Counted from the stretch's first letter, positions 7,873-17,597 are shown. The stretch: DNA of 64,000 bases from Brevibacterium ravenspurgense (GCF_001584615.1 NZ_LQQC01000010.1:434001-498000), one strand, 5' to 3'. The notes: generated from the letters alone by a model not told the origin. Translations and numbers: made by a program.

Positions 7873-8361
7873 TCAGAAGCTCCCAGCAGGATTGAGGAAG
7901 CGACTGAAGTCGCGCTTGCTGCCAGTCAAAGAGTGCTCCGTGTCGACCACAGCACCCTCGCCATCCAGAAGAAAGGTCAGTCGGCGTGCAAAGCCGCGCT
8001 GCTCATCGAAAGCCCCGAAGGCCCTCGCGGCTGCACCGTGGGGCCAGAAGTCAGACAGAAGAACAAAGGGCAGCCCGAGGTCCTGCGCCCACGCAGCCAG
8101 CGTGTACTTGGGATCGCAGGAAACAGCGACGACCTCTGTGCCGCCGGAAAGCAGACCCTCATACATTCCGGCAAGCTCACGCATTTCGGAACTGCACACG
8201 GGCGAGAAGGCAAAGGGAAAGAACACCACGAGAACGCGATCAGCGTCGGCCCGGCGCCTGCACTCGTCCAGGGAAAGCTGCTCACCGAAATGGGAGGCCA
8301 GAGAAAGCGAAGGTGCCGCCGTACCCACCTGGGGTCCGACGGCACCGGTTTCCACAGTCAT
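7873..8361 (-). CDS. ahpE: AhpE-type peroxiredoxin
   Basis: A 162-residue thiol peroxidase. The peroxidatic cysteine lies in PFAFSPVCSSEM, the PxxxT/SxxC motif, near residue 46. No obvious resolving cysteine pair is present, in line with the one-Cys AhpE group. ATG at 8361 shares its A with the stop of the DUF3052 gene (TGATG), giving tight coupling; an upstream in-frame ATG lies inside that gene and is not needed. The enzyme would reduce organic peroxides or peroxynitrite in the cytosol. The reductant is unknown. Confidence 0.86.
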   Translation of the reverse strand: MTVETGAVGPQVGTAAPSLSLASHFGEQLSLDECRRRADADRVLVVFFPFAFSPVCSSEMRELAGMYEGLLSGGTEVVAVSCDPKYTLAAWAQDLGLPFVLLSDFWPHGAAARAFGAFDEQRGFARRLTFLLDGEGAVVDTEHSLTGSKRDFSRFLNPAGSF

Positions 8362-8801
8362 CAGTCGAAGTTCTTTTTGCTCATCAAGCACACGGCCGAC
8401 CAGTCGGCCGCCGCACGGACCGTTTTCGTCACGTGCATACCGGCCACGGGAGCGGCATCGTTGATGTCGACGGGGTCAATGTGACCCGCACGACCGGCCT
8501 TCGGGGTCAAAAGCCACACAACACCGCCGTCCTTCAGTGTTGTCTGCGCGTCGACGATGCCGTCTGTCAGGTCATCGTCATCGCTGCGCCACCACATGAC
8601 GATCACGTCGAAAACATCGTCAACATCGCCGTCAATCATCTCTTCGCCGGTAACTGCGGCGATGTCATCGCGCAGCTGGAAATCAACGTCATCGTCGTAG
8701 CCGATTTCCTGAACATACTGTCCGCTCGACAGAGACAGAGGGTTAGCAACCTGTGCTGCCTGAGCGGAATCGAGCGTCCTTCCTGAGGGAGTTGTACTCA
8801 T
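8361..8801 (-). CDS. DUF3052 family protein
   Basis: A 146-residue acidic protein matching the DUF3052 family, which in many actinobacteria is encoded divergently next to aceE as it is here. Recognisable parts are SSGQYVQEIGYDDDVD near residue 28 and DVIVMWWRSDDDDLTDGIVDA near 70. Function unknown. ATG at 8801 is preferred, with GGTGAG about nine bases upstream; a TTG at 8837 would add twelve residues. The gene is translationally coupled to the peroxiredoxin. Confidence 0.85.
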   Translation of the reverse strand: MSTTPSGRTLDSAQAAQVANPLSLSSGQYVQEIGYDDDVDFQLRDDIAAVTGEEMIDGDVDDVFDVIVMWWRSDDDDLTDGIVDAQTTLKDGGVVWLLTPKAGRAGHIDPVDINDAAPVAGMHVTKTVRAAADWSAVCLMSKKNFD

Positions 8802-8998
8802 GGCTTTATTCTCACCAGAAACGCCGCGTTTCGCCAATCACAGGGCCGACACCCCGACAAAATGCGCGAAATTGGCCATTTTGCACAATCTGCGTCCAGA
8901 AGGGTGGAGCATTTCACACCAAGTTCGGCACCACCCGGGCTCGATGTGCAATAGCCTAGACACATATCCGAAGTCCCTTAAACGCGAGAGGAATTGCT

Positions 8999-11758
8999 TT
9001 GGACAACAAGAACAAGGGCCCCATCCTCAATGGTCTCCCCGCGAATGTCCCGGACATCGACCCACAGGAGACGCAGGACTGGATCGACTCCCTTGACGCG
9101 CTTGTAGAAGAGGGCGGCACTGCCCGTGCCCGCTACATCATGCTCAACCTCATCCAGCGCGCTCGCCAGCAGCGAATCGGCGTTCCCAGCCTGACTGCCA
9201 CTGACTACGTCAACACCATCGGCGCTGAAGACGAACCGTGGTTCCCGGGAGACGAAGAAGTCGAACGCCGCTTCCGCAGGTGGATTCGCTGGAACGCAGC
9301 CGTGCAGGTCCAGCGCGCACAGCGCGAGGGCATTGGCGTCGGCGGACACATTTCGACGTATGCCTCAGCCGCGACCCTCTACGAAGTGGGCCTTAACCAC
9401 TTCTTCCGCGGCAAAGACCACCCCGGCGGCGGCGACCACATCTTCTACCAGGGCCACGCTTCCCCCGGTATGTATGCACGCGCCTTCCTCGAAGGCCGCC
9501 TCAGCGCCGAGCAGATGGACGGCTTCCGCCAGCAGTCATCCCACTACGTCAACGGCAAGCCCTTCGGTCTGCCCTCCTACCCGCACCCGCGGCAGATGCC
9601 GGACTTCTGGGAGCACCCCACGGTCTCCATGGGCATCGGCCCCCAGGCCGCCATTTCGCAGGCGCAGTTCGACCGCTACCTGCACAACCGCGGCATCAAG
9701 GACACCAGCCAGCAGCACACCTGGGCTTTCCTCGGCGACGGCGAAATGGACGAGCCCGAAGCACGCGGCATGCTCCAGTACGCCGCATACGAAGAGCTCG
9801 ACAACCTGACCTTCGTCATCAACTGCAACCTGCAGCGCCTCGACGGCCCGGTCCGCGGCAACGGCAAGATCATCCAGGAACTCGAATCCTGGTTCCGAGG
9901 TGCCGGTTGGAACGTCATCAAGGTCATCTGGGGCCGCGAGTGGGACCCGCTGCTGGCCAAGGACCGCGACGGCGCCCTGGTCAATCTGATGAACGCCACC
10001 CCGGACGGCGACTACCAGACCTACAAGGGCGAGTCCGGTGGATTTGTCCGCGACAACTTCTTCGGTCGCGACCCCCGCACGAAGGCCATGGTCGAGGACT
10101 ACACCGACCAGCAGATCTGGAACCTCAAGCGCGGCGGCCACGACTACCGCAAGGTGTACGCGGCATACAAGGCAGCGCTTGAGCACACCGGCCAGCCGAC
10201 CGTCATCCTCGTCAAGACCGTCAAGGGCTACTCGCTCGGACCTCACTTCGAGGCCCGCAACGCGACCCACCAGATGAAGACGATGGCGCTCGAAGACCTC
10301 AAGGCCGCTCGCGACCACTTCTCCATCCCGATCTCCGACAAGCAGCTCGAAGAGAACCCGGAACTCCCGCCGTACTACCATCCCGGTGAGGACGCACCGG
10401 AGATCAAGTACCTCCTCGACCGCCGTCACGAACTCGGCGGCTTCACCCCCGAACGCCGCTCGAAGTACGTCGACATCAAACTGCCCGACGACAAGGTCTT
10501 CGAACCAGGCATGCGCGGCTCCGGCAAGCAGGAAATCGCCTCGACCATGGCGTTTGTCCGCATCCTCAAGGACCTCATGCGCGACAAGGAGTTCGGCAAG
10601 CGCGTCGTGCCGATCATCCCTGACGAAGCCCGCACTTTCGGCATGGACTCCTTCTTCCCCACGAAGAAGATCTACAACCCGCACGGCCAGAACTACATTT
10701 CGGTCGACCGTGACCTCTTCCTGTCCTACAAGGAAGCGACCGACGGCCAGCTGCTGCACATGGGCATCAACGAATCCGGTTCGACAACCGCTCTGACCGC
10801 CGCGGGCACCAGCTACGCCACGCACGGCGAACCCATGATTCCGTTCTACATCTTCTACTCGATGTTCGGATTCCAGCGTTCGGGCGACCAGTTCTGGGCG
10901 GCCAGCGACCAGATGGCACGCGGATTCATCCTCGGTGCCACCGCAGGACGCACCACCCTGACCGGTGAGGGTCTGCAGCACGGCGATGGACACTCCCACG
11001 TCCTGTCTTCGACCTTCCCGTCAATCGTGTCCTACGACCCGGCCTACGCCTACGAAATCGCGACCATCATCCGCGACGGTCTGCACCGGATGTACGACCC
11101 CGAAGACCCGCGCCAGGATCCGAACGTCATGTACTACATCACGATGTACAACGAACCGATGGTCCAGCCGAAGGCACCGGAAGACCTCGACACCGAGGGC
11201 ATCATCAAGGGTCTGTACAAGCTCAAGGACGGCAACAAGACCGAAGGCCCGAAGGTTCAGCTCATGGCCTCCGGCGTTGGTGTGCCGTGGATCCTCGAGG
11301 CCCAGGAGATCCTGGAAAAGGACTGGGGAGTCAGCGCGGACGTGTGGTCTGTCACCTCGTGGCAGGAGCTGCGCCGTGACGGCCAGGAAGCCGACGACGC
11401 TCGCCTGCTCGATCCGGAGGCTGAACACCGGGTCCCCTTCGTCACGCAGAAGCTGCTGGGCTCGGAGGGTCCGGTCATCGCCACGAGCGACTTCACCAGG
11501 ACCGTTCCGGACATGATCCGCCAGTACGTGCCGAACCACTTCACGAGCCTCGGAGCTGACGGCTACGCGATCTCCGACACGCGTCCGGCAGCCCGCCGTT
11601 ACTTCCTCATCGACGCTCACTCGGTTGTCGTTCAGGCCCTCATCAGCCTGGCAGACACCGGCGAGATCGACATGTCGAAGGCTGCGGAGGCCGCTAAGAA
11701 GTATGGACTCGACGACCCGCGCAAGGGTGTATCGGGCACCACCGGCGGCGACGCCTGA
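8999..11758 (+). CDS. aceE: Pyruvate dehydrogenase E1 component, homodimeric type
   Basis: The 919-residue protein is the normal length for single-chain AceE. It decarboxylates pyruvate with thiamine diphosphate and passes the acetyl group to the lipoyl E2. The ThDP-binding GDG...N motif is visible as [13 protein letters not shown] ... [15 protein letters not shown] (about residues 246-285). [25 protein letters not shown] near 640 is also characteristic. TTG at 8999 follows GAGAGGAA by six bases and begins [11 protein letters not shown]2 and E3 are not in the window. The gene precedes the FasR-type regulator, a conserved link between acetyl-CoA production and fatty-acid synthesis. A strong terminator follows. 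Confidence 0.97.
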   Translation: MDNKNKGPILNGLPANVPDIDPQETQDWIDSLDALVEEGGTARARYIMLNLIQRARQQRIGVPSLTATDYVNTIGAEDEPWFPGDEEVERRFRRWIRWNAAVQVQRAQREGIGVGGHISTYASAATLYEVGLNHFFRGKDHPGGGDHIFYQGHASPGMYARAFLEGRLSAEQMDGFRQQSSHYVNGKPFGLPSYPHPRQMPDFWEHPTVSMGIGPQAAISQAQFDRYLHNRGIKDTSQQHTWAFLGDGEMDEPEARGMLQYAAYEELDNLTFVINCNLQRLDGPVRGNGKIIQELESWFRGAGWNVIKVIWGREWDPLLAKDRDGALVNLMNATPDGDYQTYKGESGGFVRDNFFGRDPRTKAMVEDYTDQQIWNLKRGGHDYRKVYAAYKAALEHTGQPTVILVKTVKGYSLGPHFEARNATHQMKTMALEDLKAARDHFSIPISDKQLEENPELPPYYHPGEDAPEIKYLLDRRHELGGFTPERRSKYVDIKLPDDKVFEPGMRGSGKQEIASTMAFVRILKDLMRDKEFGKRVVPIIPDEARTFGMDSFFPTKKIYNPHGQNYISVDRDLFLSYKEATDGQLLHMGINESGSTTALTAAGTSYATHGEPMIPFYIFYSMFGFQRSGDQFWAASDQMARGFILGATAGRTTLTGEGLQHGDGHSHVLSSTFPSIVSYDPAYAYEIATIIRDGLHRMYDPEDPRQDPNVMYYITMYNEPMVQPKAPEDLDTEGIIKGLYKLKDGNKTEGPKVQLMASGVGVPWILEAQEILEKDWGVSADVWSVTSWQELRRDGQEADDARLLDPEAEHRVPFVTQKLLGSEGPVIATSDFTRTVPDMIRQYVPNHFTSLGADGYAISDTRPAARRYFLIDAHSVVVQALISLADTGEIDMSKAAEAAKKYGLDDPRKGVSGTTGGDA

Positions 11759-11793
11759 TGAGCACAGCCGCGCGGCAGTGATTCCGCCGCAGA

Positions 11794-11823
11794 AGGGGCC
11801 GGGGCCACTCCCCGGCCCCTTTT
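11794..11823 (+). terminator. Terminator of aceE
   Basis: An 11-bp GC-rich stem (AGGGGCCGGGG with CCCCGGCCCCT, 11794-11804 and 11810-11820, loop CCACT) is followed by TTTT. It separates aceE from the fatty-acid operon. Confidence 0.9.
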
Positions 11824-11847
11824 GTGTATCAAATACAAGACTTTTGT
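11820..11847 (+). promoter_or_regulatory. Candidate FasR/MabR operator in front of fasR
   Basis: Two TTTTGT hexamers (11820-11825 and 11842-11847) lie exactly 22 bp apart and surround the palindrome TGTAT-caa-ATACA (11825-11837). The string CAAATACA recurs in front of fabD. The first hexamer overlaps the aceE terminator tail. Autoregulation by a PucR-type activator is plausible but inferred. Confidence 0.4.
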
Positions 11848-11871
11848 CGTTATGGCGCTATTGTTGTGCTC

Positions 11872-13080
11872 ATGCCCGACCATGAAGCACCTGGCGCGAA
11901 GACCGCTGCTCGCGCTGACACGATTCGCCGCCTCGAGGCCGGTCAGCGCACGCTGTCGAACCTGACGCTGAAGCGCATTGAGGGACGCCTGCGCTGGTTC
12001 TCCCAGCTGTCCTCGGCTGACAAAGGCTGGGTCGTGGTGCTTGCGAACTCGGGAATTTCGTCATTCATCGAGTGGTATCGCAATCCCACCCGGCACCTGC
12101 GGGTCATCAACGACATCTTCAAATCCGCACCGAAGGAACTCGTCCGGTCGGTTTCGCTGCAGCAGACTCTGCAGCTGCTGCGCGTAGTCGTCGAAGTGGT
12201 CGAAGAGCGGGTGAGCGATCTTGCGCGCGCTGGCGAACAGGCCGAACTGCGCGAGGCGGTGCTCATCTATTCGCGCGAAATCGCCTTTGCCGCCGCCGAT
12301 GTGTATGCACGCGCCGCCGAGGCGCGGGGCAGCTGGGACGCTCGACTCGAAGCGATGGTCATCGACGCTCTCGTTCGCGGCGATTCCGTTGACGAACTGG
12401 CCAGCCGCACCGCCGCTTACGGCTGGAACTCTGAGGGCTCCATTCGCGTCATCATGGGACGCGCGCCGCGCCGCAAGGACCGCGCCTCGATCGAAGAAGT
12501 GCGCGCAACGGCTAAGAAATGGGCCGAAGACGCGCTGGTCGGCGTCCATTCCGACCGACTGCTCATTGTGCTCGGCGGTGTGTCTGACATCGAAGCGGCC
12601 GCTGAGGACCTATCGCCGTTCTTCGGACCGTCGGACATCGTCATCGGCCCGGAGGTCAGTTCGTTCGCCGAAGCGGGAACGAGCGCATCAGCGGCCGTGT
12701 GGGGTCTGCGCACAGCACGCGCCCGGCCCGACACTCCCCGTCCCGTCTTTGCCGATGATCTTCTTCCCGAACGCGCCATGGCAGGTGACCGCAGCGCCGT
12801 GCGCGCCCTTGTGACTTCCTACTACGAACCCCTGGCAACAGGGTCCGGCCAGCTTCTGGCAACCGCCGCCGCCTATCTCGAATACGGCGGTGCGCTGGAA
12901 ACAACCGCGCGGGCCCTGGATGTTCACCCGAACACCGTCCGCTATCGACTCAAGAAGCTCACAGAAGCTCTTGGGATCGATCCGACCGAAGCGCGGTCGG
13001 GCTTCGTCATACGGATCGCTTTGGTGTATGGCCACCTGCACAGCGCAGGGCAGTTGTACGCCCACGACAATTCACGCTGA
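11872..13080 (+). CDS. fasR: PucR/CdaR-type regulator of fatty-acid synthesis (FasR/MabR orthologue)
   Basis: A 402-residue regulator with the GGDEF-like middle region of PucR proteins and a C-terminal helix-turn-helix: ALETTARALDVHPNTVRYRL followed by KKLTEALGI, near residues 340-370. Its position between aceE and fabD matches M. tuberculosis Rv2242 (MabR) and Streptomyces FasR, which activate the FASII operon and respond to acyl-CoA; function here is assigned by synteny plus domain content. ATG at 11872 (MPDHEAPG) is chosen; an upstream frame would extend into the operator. The gap to fabD is about 50 bp, so fabD may be cotranscribed or have its own promoter. Confidence 0.88.
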   Translation: MPDHEAPGAKTAARADTIRRLEAGQRTLSNLTLKRIEGRLRWFSQLSSADKGWVVVLANSGISSFIEWYRNPTRHLRVINDIFKSAPKELVRSVSLQQTLQLLRVVVEVVEERVSDLARAGEQAELREAVLIYSREIAFAAADVYARAAEARGSWDARLEAMVIDALVRGDSVDELASRTAAYGWNSEGSIRVIMGRAPRRKDRASIEEVRATAKKWAEDALVGVHSDRLLIVLGGVSDIEAAAEDLSPFFGPSDIVIGPEVSSFAEAGTSASAAVWGLRTARARPDTPRPVFADDLLPERAMAGDRSAVRALVTSYYEPLATGSGQLLATAAAYLEYGGALETTARALDVHPNTVRYRLKKLTEALGIDPTEARSGFVIRIALVYGHLHSAGQLYAHDNSR

Positions 13081-13089
13081 GGTTTCAGC

Positions 13090-13097
13090 CAAATACA
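13090..13097 (+). promoter_or_regulatory. CAAATACA motif upstream of fabD
   Basis: The 8-bp string CAAATACA, also found in the fasR upstream region at 11830-11837, lies 37 bp before the fabD start. It may be a half-site for the regulator. Confidence 0.3.
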
Positions 13098-13133
13098 CTA
13101 TCGTCATTGCGCAGTCGAGAAAGTTGGAGAGCT

Positions 13134-14045
13134 TTGCTAGTTGTTGCCTGCCCGGGTCAGGGCGCCCAGAAGTCCGGATTCCTCACGCCTTTTATGGAGA
13201 TCGACAGCTTTAAGCAGACGATCGCCAGCGCTTCCGAAGCGGTCGGCCTTGACCTTATTGCCCACGGCACCTCATCGGATGACGAAACCATCAAGGACAC
13301 CGCTATTGCGCAGCCGCTCCTTGTTGCATCCGCAATCGCCTCGGCACGCGAAGTCCTCGGCGACACCGCACCCAGCTTCTACGCGGGACACTCGGTGGGT
13401 GAAATCGGCGCCGCCGCACTCGCGGGCATTCTCACCGATTCTGACGCCATGAACTTCGTCGGCGTCCGCTCCCGGGGCATGGCCCAGGCTTCCAAGGCCG
13501 TGCCCACGGGTATGGCTGCTGTCATCGGCGGAGTCCAGGATGACGTCCTCGCGGCAATTGAGGCTGCGGGCCTTCAGCCGGCCAACGTCAACGGCGGCGG
13601 ACAGATCGTCGCCGCCGGCGCCCTTGAGAACATCGACAAGCTCAAGGACAACCCTCCGGAGCGCACCCGCGTCATCCCACTGCAGGTGGCCGGTGCATTC
13701 CACACCGACTTCATGGCATCGGCACAGCCTGAACTGCAGGAACTGGCCGATTCACTCAACCCAAACGACCCGACCGTGTCGATCCTGTCGAACCGCGACG
13801 GCCGTCCGGTCGAAAACGGCCGCGAGTACGTCCAGTCCCTGGTTTCGCAGGTCACCTCGCCCGTCAGATGGGACCTGTGCCAGCAGACTCTCGTGGAGGC
13901 CGGGGTCACTGGTCTGCTCGAACTCCTACCCGGTGGAACGCTGACCGGAATTGCCCGACGCGGCATGAAGGGCGTTGAGACCTTCGCTTTGACATCGGCC
14001 GATCAGCTCGACGAAGCACGCGCCTTCGTCGCCGCCCACGCCTAA
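13134..14045 (+). CDS. fabD: Malonyl-CoA:ACP transacylase
   Basis: A 303-residue enzyme that loads malonyl groups from CoA onto AcpP. The opening VACPGQGAQKSGF carries the GQGAQ motif, and the nucleophile Ser87 sits in AGHSVGEIGAAA; the late GAFHTDFMA block supplies the active-site His. TTG at 13134 is the likely start, giving MLVVACPGQGAQ, with GGAG a few bases upstream; the frame upstream has no family similarity. The gene begins the FASII block fabD-fabH-acpP-fabF and is followed by fabH after 13 bp. Confidence 0.95.
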   Translation: MLVVACPGQGAQKSGFLTPFMEIDSFKQTIASASEAVGLDLIAHGTSSDDETIKDTAIAQPLLVASAIASAREVLGDTAPSFYAGHSVGEIGAAALAGILTDSDAMNFVGVRSRGMAQASKAVPTGMAAVIGGVQDDVLAAIEAAGLQPANVNGGGQIVAAGALENIDKLKDNPPERTRVIPLQVAGAFHTDFMASAQPELQELADSLNPNDPTVSILSNRDGRPVENGREYVQSLVSQVTSPVRWDLCQQTLVEAGVTGLLELLPGGTLTGIARRGMKGVETFALTSADQLDEARAFVAAHA

Positions 14046-14058
14046 GAAAGGGATCAAC

Positions 14059-15060
14059 GTGGCAACTCTCAAGACCGCGACCCCGCAGGGATATTCCCGC
14101 ATCGCCGGCATCGGAGCCGGTCGATCGAACGTCGTCGTACACAACAACGACATCGTCGGCCCCATCGATTCGTCTGACGAATGGATTCAGCAGCGCACCG
14201 GCATCGTCACGCGCCGCCGCGCCGACAAAGATACGAGCCTCATCGACATGTCCCTGGAGGCATCCAAGGAGGCAATCGCGAACGCCGGGCTTACGCCCGA
14301 AGACATCGGCGCGATCATCATCGCGACCGTAACCTTCCCCTACCCGACGCCGTCAGCGGCAGCAAAACTCGCAGCTGAACTGGGCACCGGCCCGATCCCC
14401 GCCTGGGATATTTCAGCCGCGTGCGCAGGATACTGCTACGGCATCGCCCAGGCCGACGCTGTCGTGCGCTCGGGCATGGCCGACAACGTCCTCGTGGTCG
14501 GCGCTGAGAAGCTCTCCGACTGGATCGACCCGACAGACCGGTCGATTTCCTTCATCCTCGGAGACGGTGCGGGAGCTGCCGTCGTGCAGTCTTCCGACAC
14601 GCCCGGCATTTCACAGTCGGTTATCGGATCAAACCCGCAGAAGTGGGACACCATCAAAATGCACGCATCGTTCTTCGAATACCGGGACGACCGCGAAGTT
14701 GGATTCCCCACACTGCGCCAAGACGGACCGTCTGTTTTCCGCTGGGCCGTCTACGACATGGTCGAGATCGCCAAGGAGGCGCTCGATGCCGCCGGCGTTC
14801 AGGCTTCCGACCTCGCCGCATTCGTGCCACACCAGGCGAACATGCGGATCATTGACAACCTGGCAAAGCAGCTCGGCGTTCCAGACTCCGTCGTGATCGG
14901 CCGAGACATTGCAGAGAACGGCAACACATCATCGGCGTCCATTCCGCTGGCAACCCACCGCCTGCTGAAGGAAAACCCGGAGCTGTCCGGCGGCCTGTCC
15001 CTGCAGATAGGCTTCGGCGCCGGCCTGGTGTACGGAGCCCAGGTAGTGCAGCTCCCCTGA
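14059..15060 (+). CDS. fabH: Beta-ketoacyl-ACP synthase III
   Basis: A 333-residue condensing enzyme that starts each fatty acid by joining an acyl-CoA primer to malonyl-ACP. The Cys-His-Asn triad is intact: Cys122 in ISAACAGYCYG, His in VPHQANMRI, Asn in ENGNTSSASIPLA. GTG at 14059 follows AAAGGGATC. In actinobacteria this enzyme commonly accepts branched-chain primers, but specificity cannot be read here. It is in an operon with fabD; acpP follows after a gap that contains its own likely promoter. Confidence 0.96.
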   Translation: MATLKTATPQGYSRIAGIGAGRSNVVVHNNDIVGPIDSSDEWIQQRTGIVTRRRADKDTSLIDMSLEASKEAIANAGLTPEDIGAIIIATVTFPYPTPSAAAKLAAELGTGPIPAWDISAACAGYCYGIAQADAVVRSGMADNVLVVGAEKLSDWIDPTDRSISFILGDGAGAAVVQSSDTPGISQSVIGSNPQKWDTIKMHASFFEYRDDREVGFPTLRQDGPSVFRWAVYDMVEIAKEALDAAGVQASDLAAFVPHQANMRIIDNLAKQLGVPDSVVIGRDIAENGNTSSASIPLATHRLLKENPELSGGLSLQIGFGAGLVYGAQVVQLP

Positions 15061-15107
15061 TTGACTTGGAGACCGCTGAGTCACGGGACACAGCGCGCCT
15101 CCTGACG

Positions 15108-15135
15108 TAATATCGATTCGGGCATTCGTCGAATC
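15108..15135 (+). promoter_or_regulatory. Likely internal promoter and leader hairpin of acpP
   Basis: A -10-like TAATAT (15108-15113) lies in the 117-bp gap between fabH and acpP, without a good -35. Immediately after it GATTCG (15115-15120) can pair with CGAATC (15130-15135). Extra transcription of acpP would fit the high demand for carrier protein. Confidence 0.4.
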
Positions 15136-15177
15136 AATGTCACACGACTGCAAGCAGTCAAAGAGAAAGAGGAAACT

Positions 15178-15429
15178 ATGGCTAACACCGAAGCAGAAGT
15201 CCTTGCAGGACTCGCAGAAATCGTCAACGAAGAAACCGGCCTCGCCGTCGACGCTGTTGAACCGCAGAAGTCGTTCACCGATGACCTCGACATCGACTCG
15301 ATCTCGATGATGACCATCGTCGTCAACGCTGAGAAGAAGTTCGACGTCAAGATCCCGGACGACGACGTCAAGGACCTGGAAACCGTCCAGAACGCTGTTG
15401 ACTACATCGTTAAGGCTCAGCAGGCCTGA
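15178..15429 (+). CDS. acpP: Acyl carrier protein
   Basis: An 83-residue acidic four-helix protein that carries growing acyl chains. The phosphopantetheine attachment Ser41 lies in DDLDIDSISMMTIV, with DSI in place of the commoner DSL. The C-terminal PDDDVKDLETVQNAVDYI is typical. AGAGGAAACT before ATG gives a clear ribosome binding site. It lies between fabH and fabF. Confidence 0.96.
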   Translation: MANTEAEVLAGLAEIVNEETGLAVDAVEPQKSFTDDLDIDSISMMTIVVNAEKKFDVKIPDDDVKDLETVQNAVDYIVKAQQA

Positions 15430-15435
15430 TCTCCC

Positions 15436-15469
15436 TAAGCCGCCGGGCTCGCACGAGCTCGGCGGCTTA
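15436..15469 (+). terminator. Strong hairpin between acpP and fabF
   Basis: TAAGCCGCCG (15436-15445) pairs perfectly with CGGCGGCTTA (15460-15469), with an inner GCTC/GAGC stem. No T-tract follows, so it may be a partial terminator, an mRNA-stabilising 3' end for acpP, or a processing site. Confidence 0.55.
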
Positions 15470-15496
15470 CCCCCCAAGATTCGACGAGGTAACCAC

Positions 15497-16750
15497 ATGA
15501 CTTCCACAGTTGTCGTCACCGGCATCGGCGCTGTCTCCCCTCTGGGCGGCACCGCCGAAGAAACCTGGGAATCAGCTCTCGCCGGCACGTCCGGTGTCAA
15601 AGCACTCGACAACGACTGGCAGGAAAAGTACGACATCCCTGTCAACTTTGCGGCTGCCGTCGATCCGGCAGTTGTCGAAGACAAGCTCACACGAGTCCAG
15701 GCCAAGCGCCTTGATCCCTCCAGCCAGTTCGCACTGATCTCCGCCAAAGAGGCTATGGCTGATGCCGGCTTCAGCGAAGAGGGCGCCGAAGTCGATGCTG
15801 ATCGACTCGCCGTTTCGTGGGCCACGGGCATCGGAGGCGTCTGGAGCCTGCTCAACGGCTGGGACACTCTGCGCGAAGAGGGCTCCCGCCGCGTTATGCC
15901 GCTGACCGTCCCCATGCTCATGCCCAACGGCCCCGCCGCTGCCATCGGCATGGAATACCACGCCCACGCAGGTGTGCAGACGGTTGTCTCCGCGTGCGCT
16001 TCGTCCACCGAAAGCATTGGCCACGCCTTTGACGTGCTCAGGTCCGGCCGCGCTGACGTCGTGATTGCAGGCGGTTCAGAAAGCGCCATTCACCCGTTCA
16101 CAATGTCGGCCTTCTCATCGATGCGCGCCCTTTCGCGCCGTACCGATTCGCCTGAAACCGCATCGCGTCCCTACGACGTCGACCGTGACGGCTTTGTCAT
16201 GGGCGAAGGCGCTGGCGCTCTCGTGCTGGAAACCAAGGAGCACGCAGAAGCGCGCGGCGCGAAGATCTATGCGGAGCTCGGCGGCTGGGGCGTCACCAAC
16301 GACGCGCACCACATCACCGCCAACGAACCCGAAGGCAAGTACGCCCTGCGGGCCATGCGCCAGGCGCTCGAATGCGCCGAGCTCAAGCCTGAGGACATCA
16401 AGCACATCAATGCCCACGCAACCTCGACGCCGGTCGGCGATGTGCCGGAATCCCTGGCTATCAACGCACTGCTCGGCGAGCACACACACGATGCTCTGGT
16501 GACCGGCACGAAGTCCATGACCGGCCACCTGCTCGGCGGTGCGGGCGCTGTTGAAGCGATCTTCACCGTCCTGGCTCTGCACAACCGCGTGGCCCCGCCG
16601 ACGATCAACATTGAGAATGTCGATCCGAAGATCGATCTCAACATCGTCCGCGATAAGCCGGCAGAACTGCCCGACGGTCCGATCGCCGCACTGTCGAACT
16701 CGTTCGGCTTCGGCGGTCACAACGCCGTCGTACTTTTCAAGAGCGTCTGA
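15497..16750 (+). CDS. fabF: Beta-ketoacyl-ACP synthase II (KasA/FabF type)
   Basis: A 417-residue elongation condensing enzyme. The Cys-His-His triad is intact: Cys167 in VSACASSTESIG, His in NAHATSTPVGD, and His in KSMTGHLLGGAGA; the C-terminus has FGFGGHNAVVLF. ATG at 15497 follows GAGGT. The in-frame extension upstream lies in the acpP-fabF hairpin and is not coding. It is the last FASII gene and is closed by a strong terminator. The dehydratase and enoyl reductase steps are not encoded here. Confidence 0.96.
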   Translation: MTSTVVVTGIGAVSPLGGTAEETWESALAGTSGVKALDNDWQEKYDIPVNFAAAVDPAVVEDKLTRVQAKRLDPSSQFALISAKEAMADAGFSEEGAEVDADRLAVSWATGIGGVWSLLNGWDTLREEGSRRVMPLTVPMLMPNGPAAAIGMEYHAHAGVQTVVSACASSTESIGHAFDVLRSGRADVVIAGGSESAIHPFTMSAFSSMRALSRRTDSPETASRPYDVDRDGFVMGEGAGALVLETKEHAEARGAKIYAELGGWGVTNDAHHITANEPEGKYALRAMRQALECAELKPEDIKHINAHATSTPVGDVPESLAINALLGEHTHDALVTGTKSMTGHLLGGAGAVEAIFTVLALHNRVAPPTINIENVDPKIDLNIVRDKPAELPDGPIAALSNSFGFGGHNAVVLFKSV

Positions 16751-16770
16751 TCTTCAGCAGCTGACTGTTT

Positions 16771-16808
16771 CGGGGTGGGTATCACTGCGATACCCACCCC
16801 GAATTGTT
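16771..16808 (+). terminator. Terminator of the FASII block
   Basis: A 13-bp perfect stem, CGGGGTGGGTATC with GATACCCACCCCG (16771-16783 and 16789-16801), loop ACTGC, is followed by AATTGTTT. Confidence 0.88.
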
Positions 16809-16864
16809 TCTGCCACAGGGCCTAAGCCGACGCGCGGTCAGCGGCTCTGATGGCTGAATGAGAG

Positions 16865-16938
<74 letters not shown>

Positions 16939-17074
16939 TCAGAACATCGACAGCATAGCAGTGCGCACACCGGGACGGTATTTCTCTTCTTAGCGTTTTG
17001 CACTATCATGGCTAGGAACCTCTTGGCGTTTCGATTCGTGGGGAAGACGTTTTCGGAACGATCAAGGAGGCAAA

Positions 17075-17572
17075 GTGAATAACACTCAGGGCGTACTGTT
17101 CGTCCACTCTGCACCGCGTGCGCTGTGCCCTCACATTGAATGGGCCGCAGGCGGTGCTATTGGTGCCCAAGCAAAGTTTGACTGGTCACCGCAGCCGGCA
17201 GCTCCTGGTCTGTTGCGGGCAGAAGTCTGCTGGGCAGCCCCGGCTGGGTCAGGCGCTAAGATCGCGTCTGCTCTCAAAGGCTGGGCCAATGTTCGCTACG
17301 AAGTCACCGAGGAAGCGTCTCCGGGATTCGACGGCGCACGGTGGAGCCATACACCGGACCTCGGCATTTTCCATGCGCTGACCGACGTCCACGGCAACAT
17401 TGTCGTCGGCGAGGACATCATCCGCGCTGTCATGGCACGCTCCGCCGGAGACTCCGAGCGCATGCAGGCCGAACTGTCCCTCGCCCTGGGCCAGGCCTGG
17501 GATGACGAGCTCGAAGCTTTCCGTCGCGCCGGAGAAGGCGCACCGATTCGCTGGCTTTCCCGCGCAGTCTGA
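17075..17572 (+). CDS. DUF3145 family protein
   Basis: A 165-residue protein of the actinobacterial DUF3145 family, commonly located just after the FASII genes, as here. Visible blocks are GVLFVHSAPRALCPHIEWA at the N-terminus and RWSHTPDLGIFHALTDVHGN near residue 90. Function unknown; the repeated neighbourhood hints at a link to lipid metabolism. GTG at 17075 follows AAGGAGG by four bases. A -10-like TATCAT lies near 17004. It is transcribed separately from fabF, since a terminator and tRNA-Ile2 on the other strand intervene. Confidence 0.86.
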   Translation: MNNTQGVLFVHSAPRALCPHIEWAAGGAIGAQAKFDWSPQPAAPGLLRAEVCWAAPAGSGAKIASALKGWANVRYEVTEEASPGFDGARWSHTPDLGIFHALTDVHGNIVVGEDIIRAVMARSAGDSERMQAELSLALGQAWDDELEAFRRAGEGAPIRWLSRAV

Positions 17573-17597
17573 ATTAAACGCTCCACCGAGCACCACT

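Noticed and set aside
9536-10999. A 487-codon antisense frame within aceE
   Set aside because: The translation is Val/Asp/Gly/Arg-rich shadow sequence and aceE is unambiguous.
14929-16089. A 386-codon minus-strand frame over fabH-acpP-fabF
   Set aside because: It crosses three well-identified genes and two intergenic regions, which no real gene would do here.
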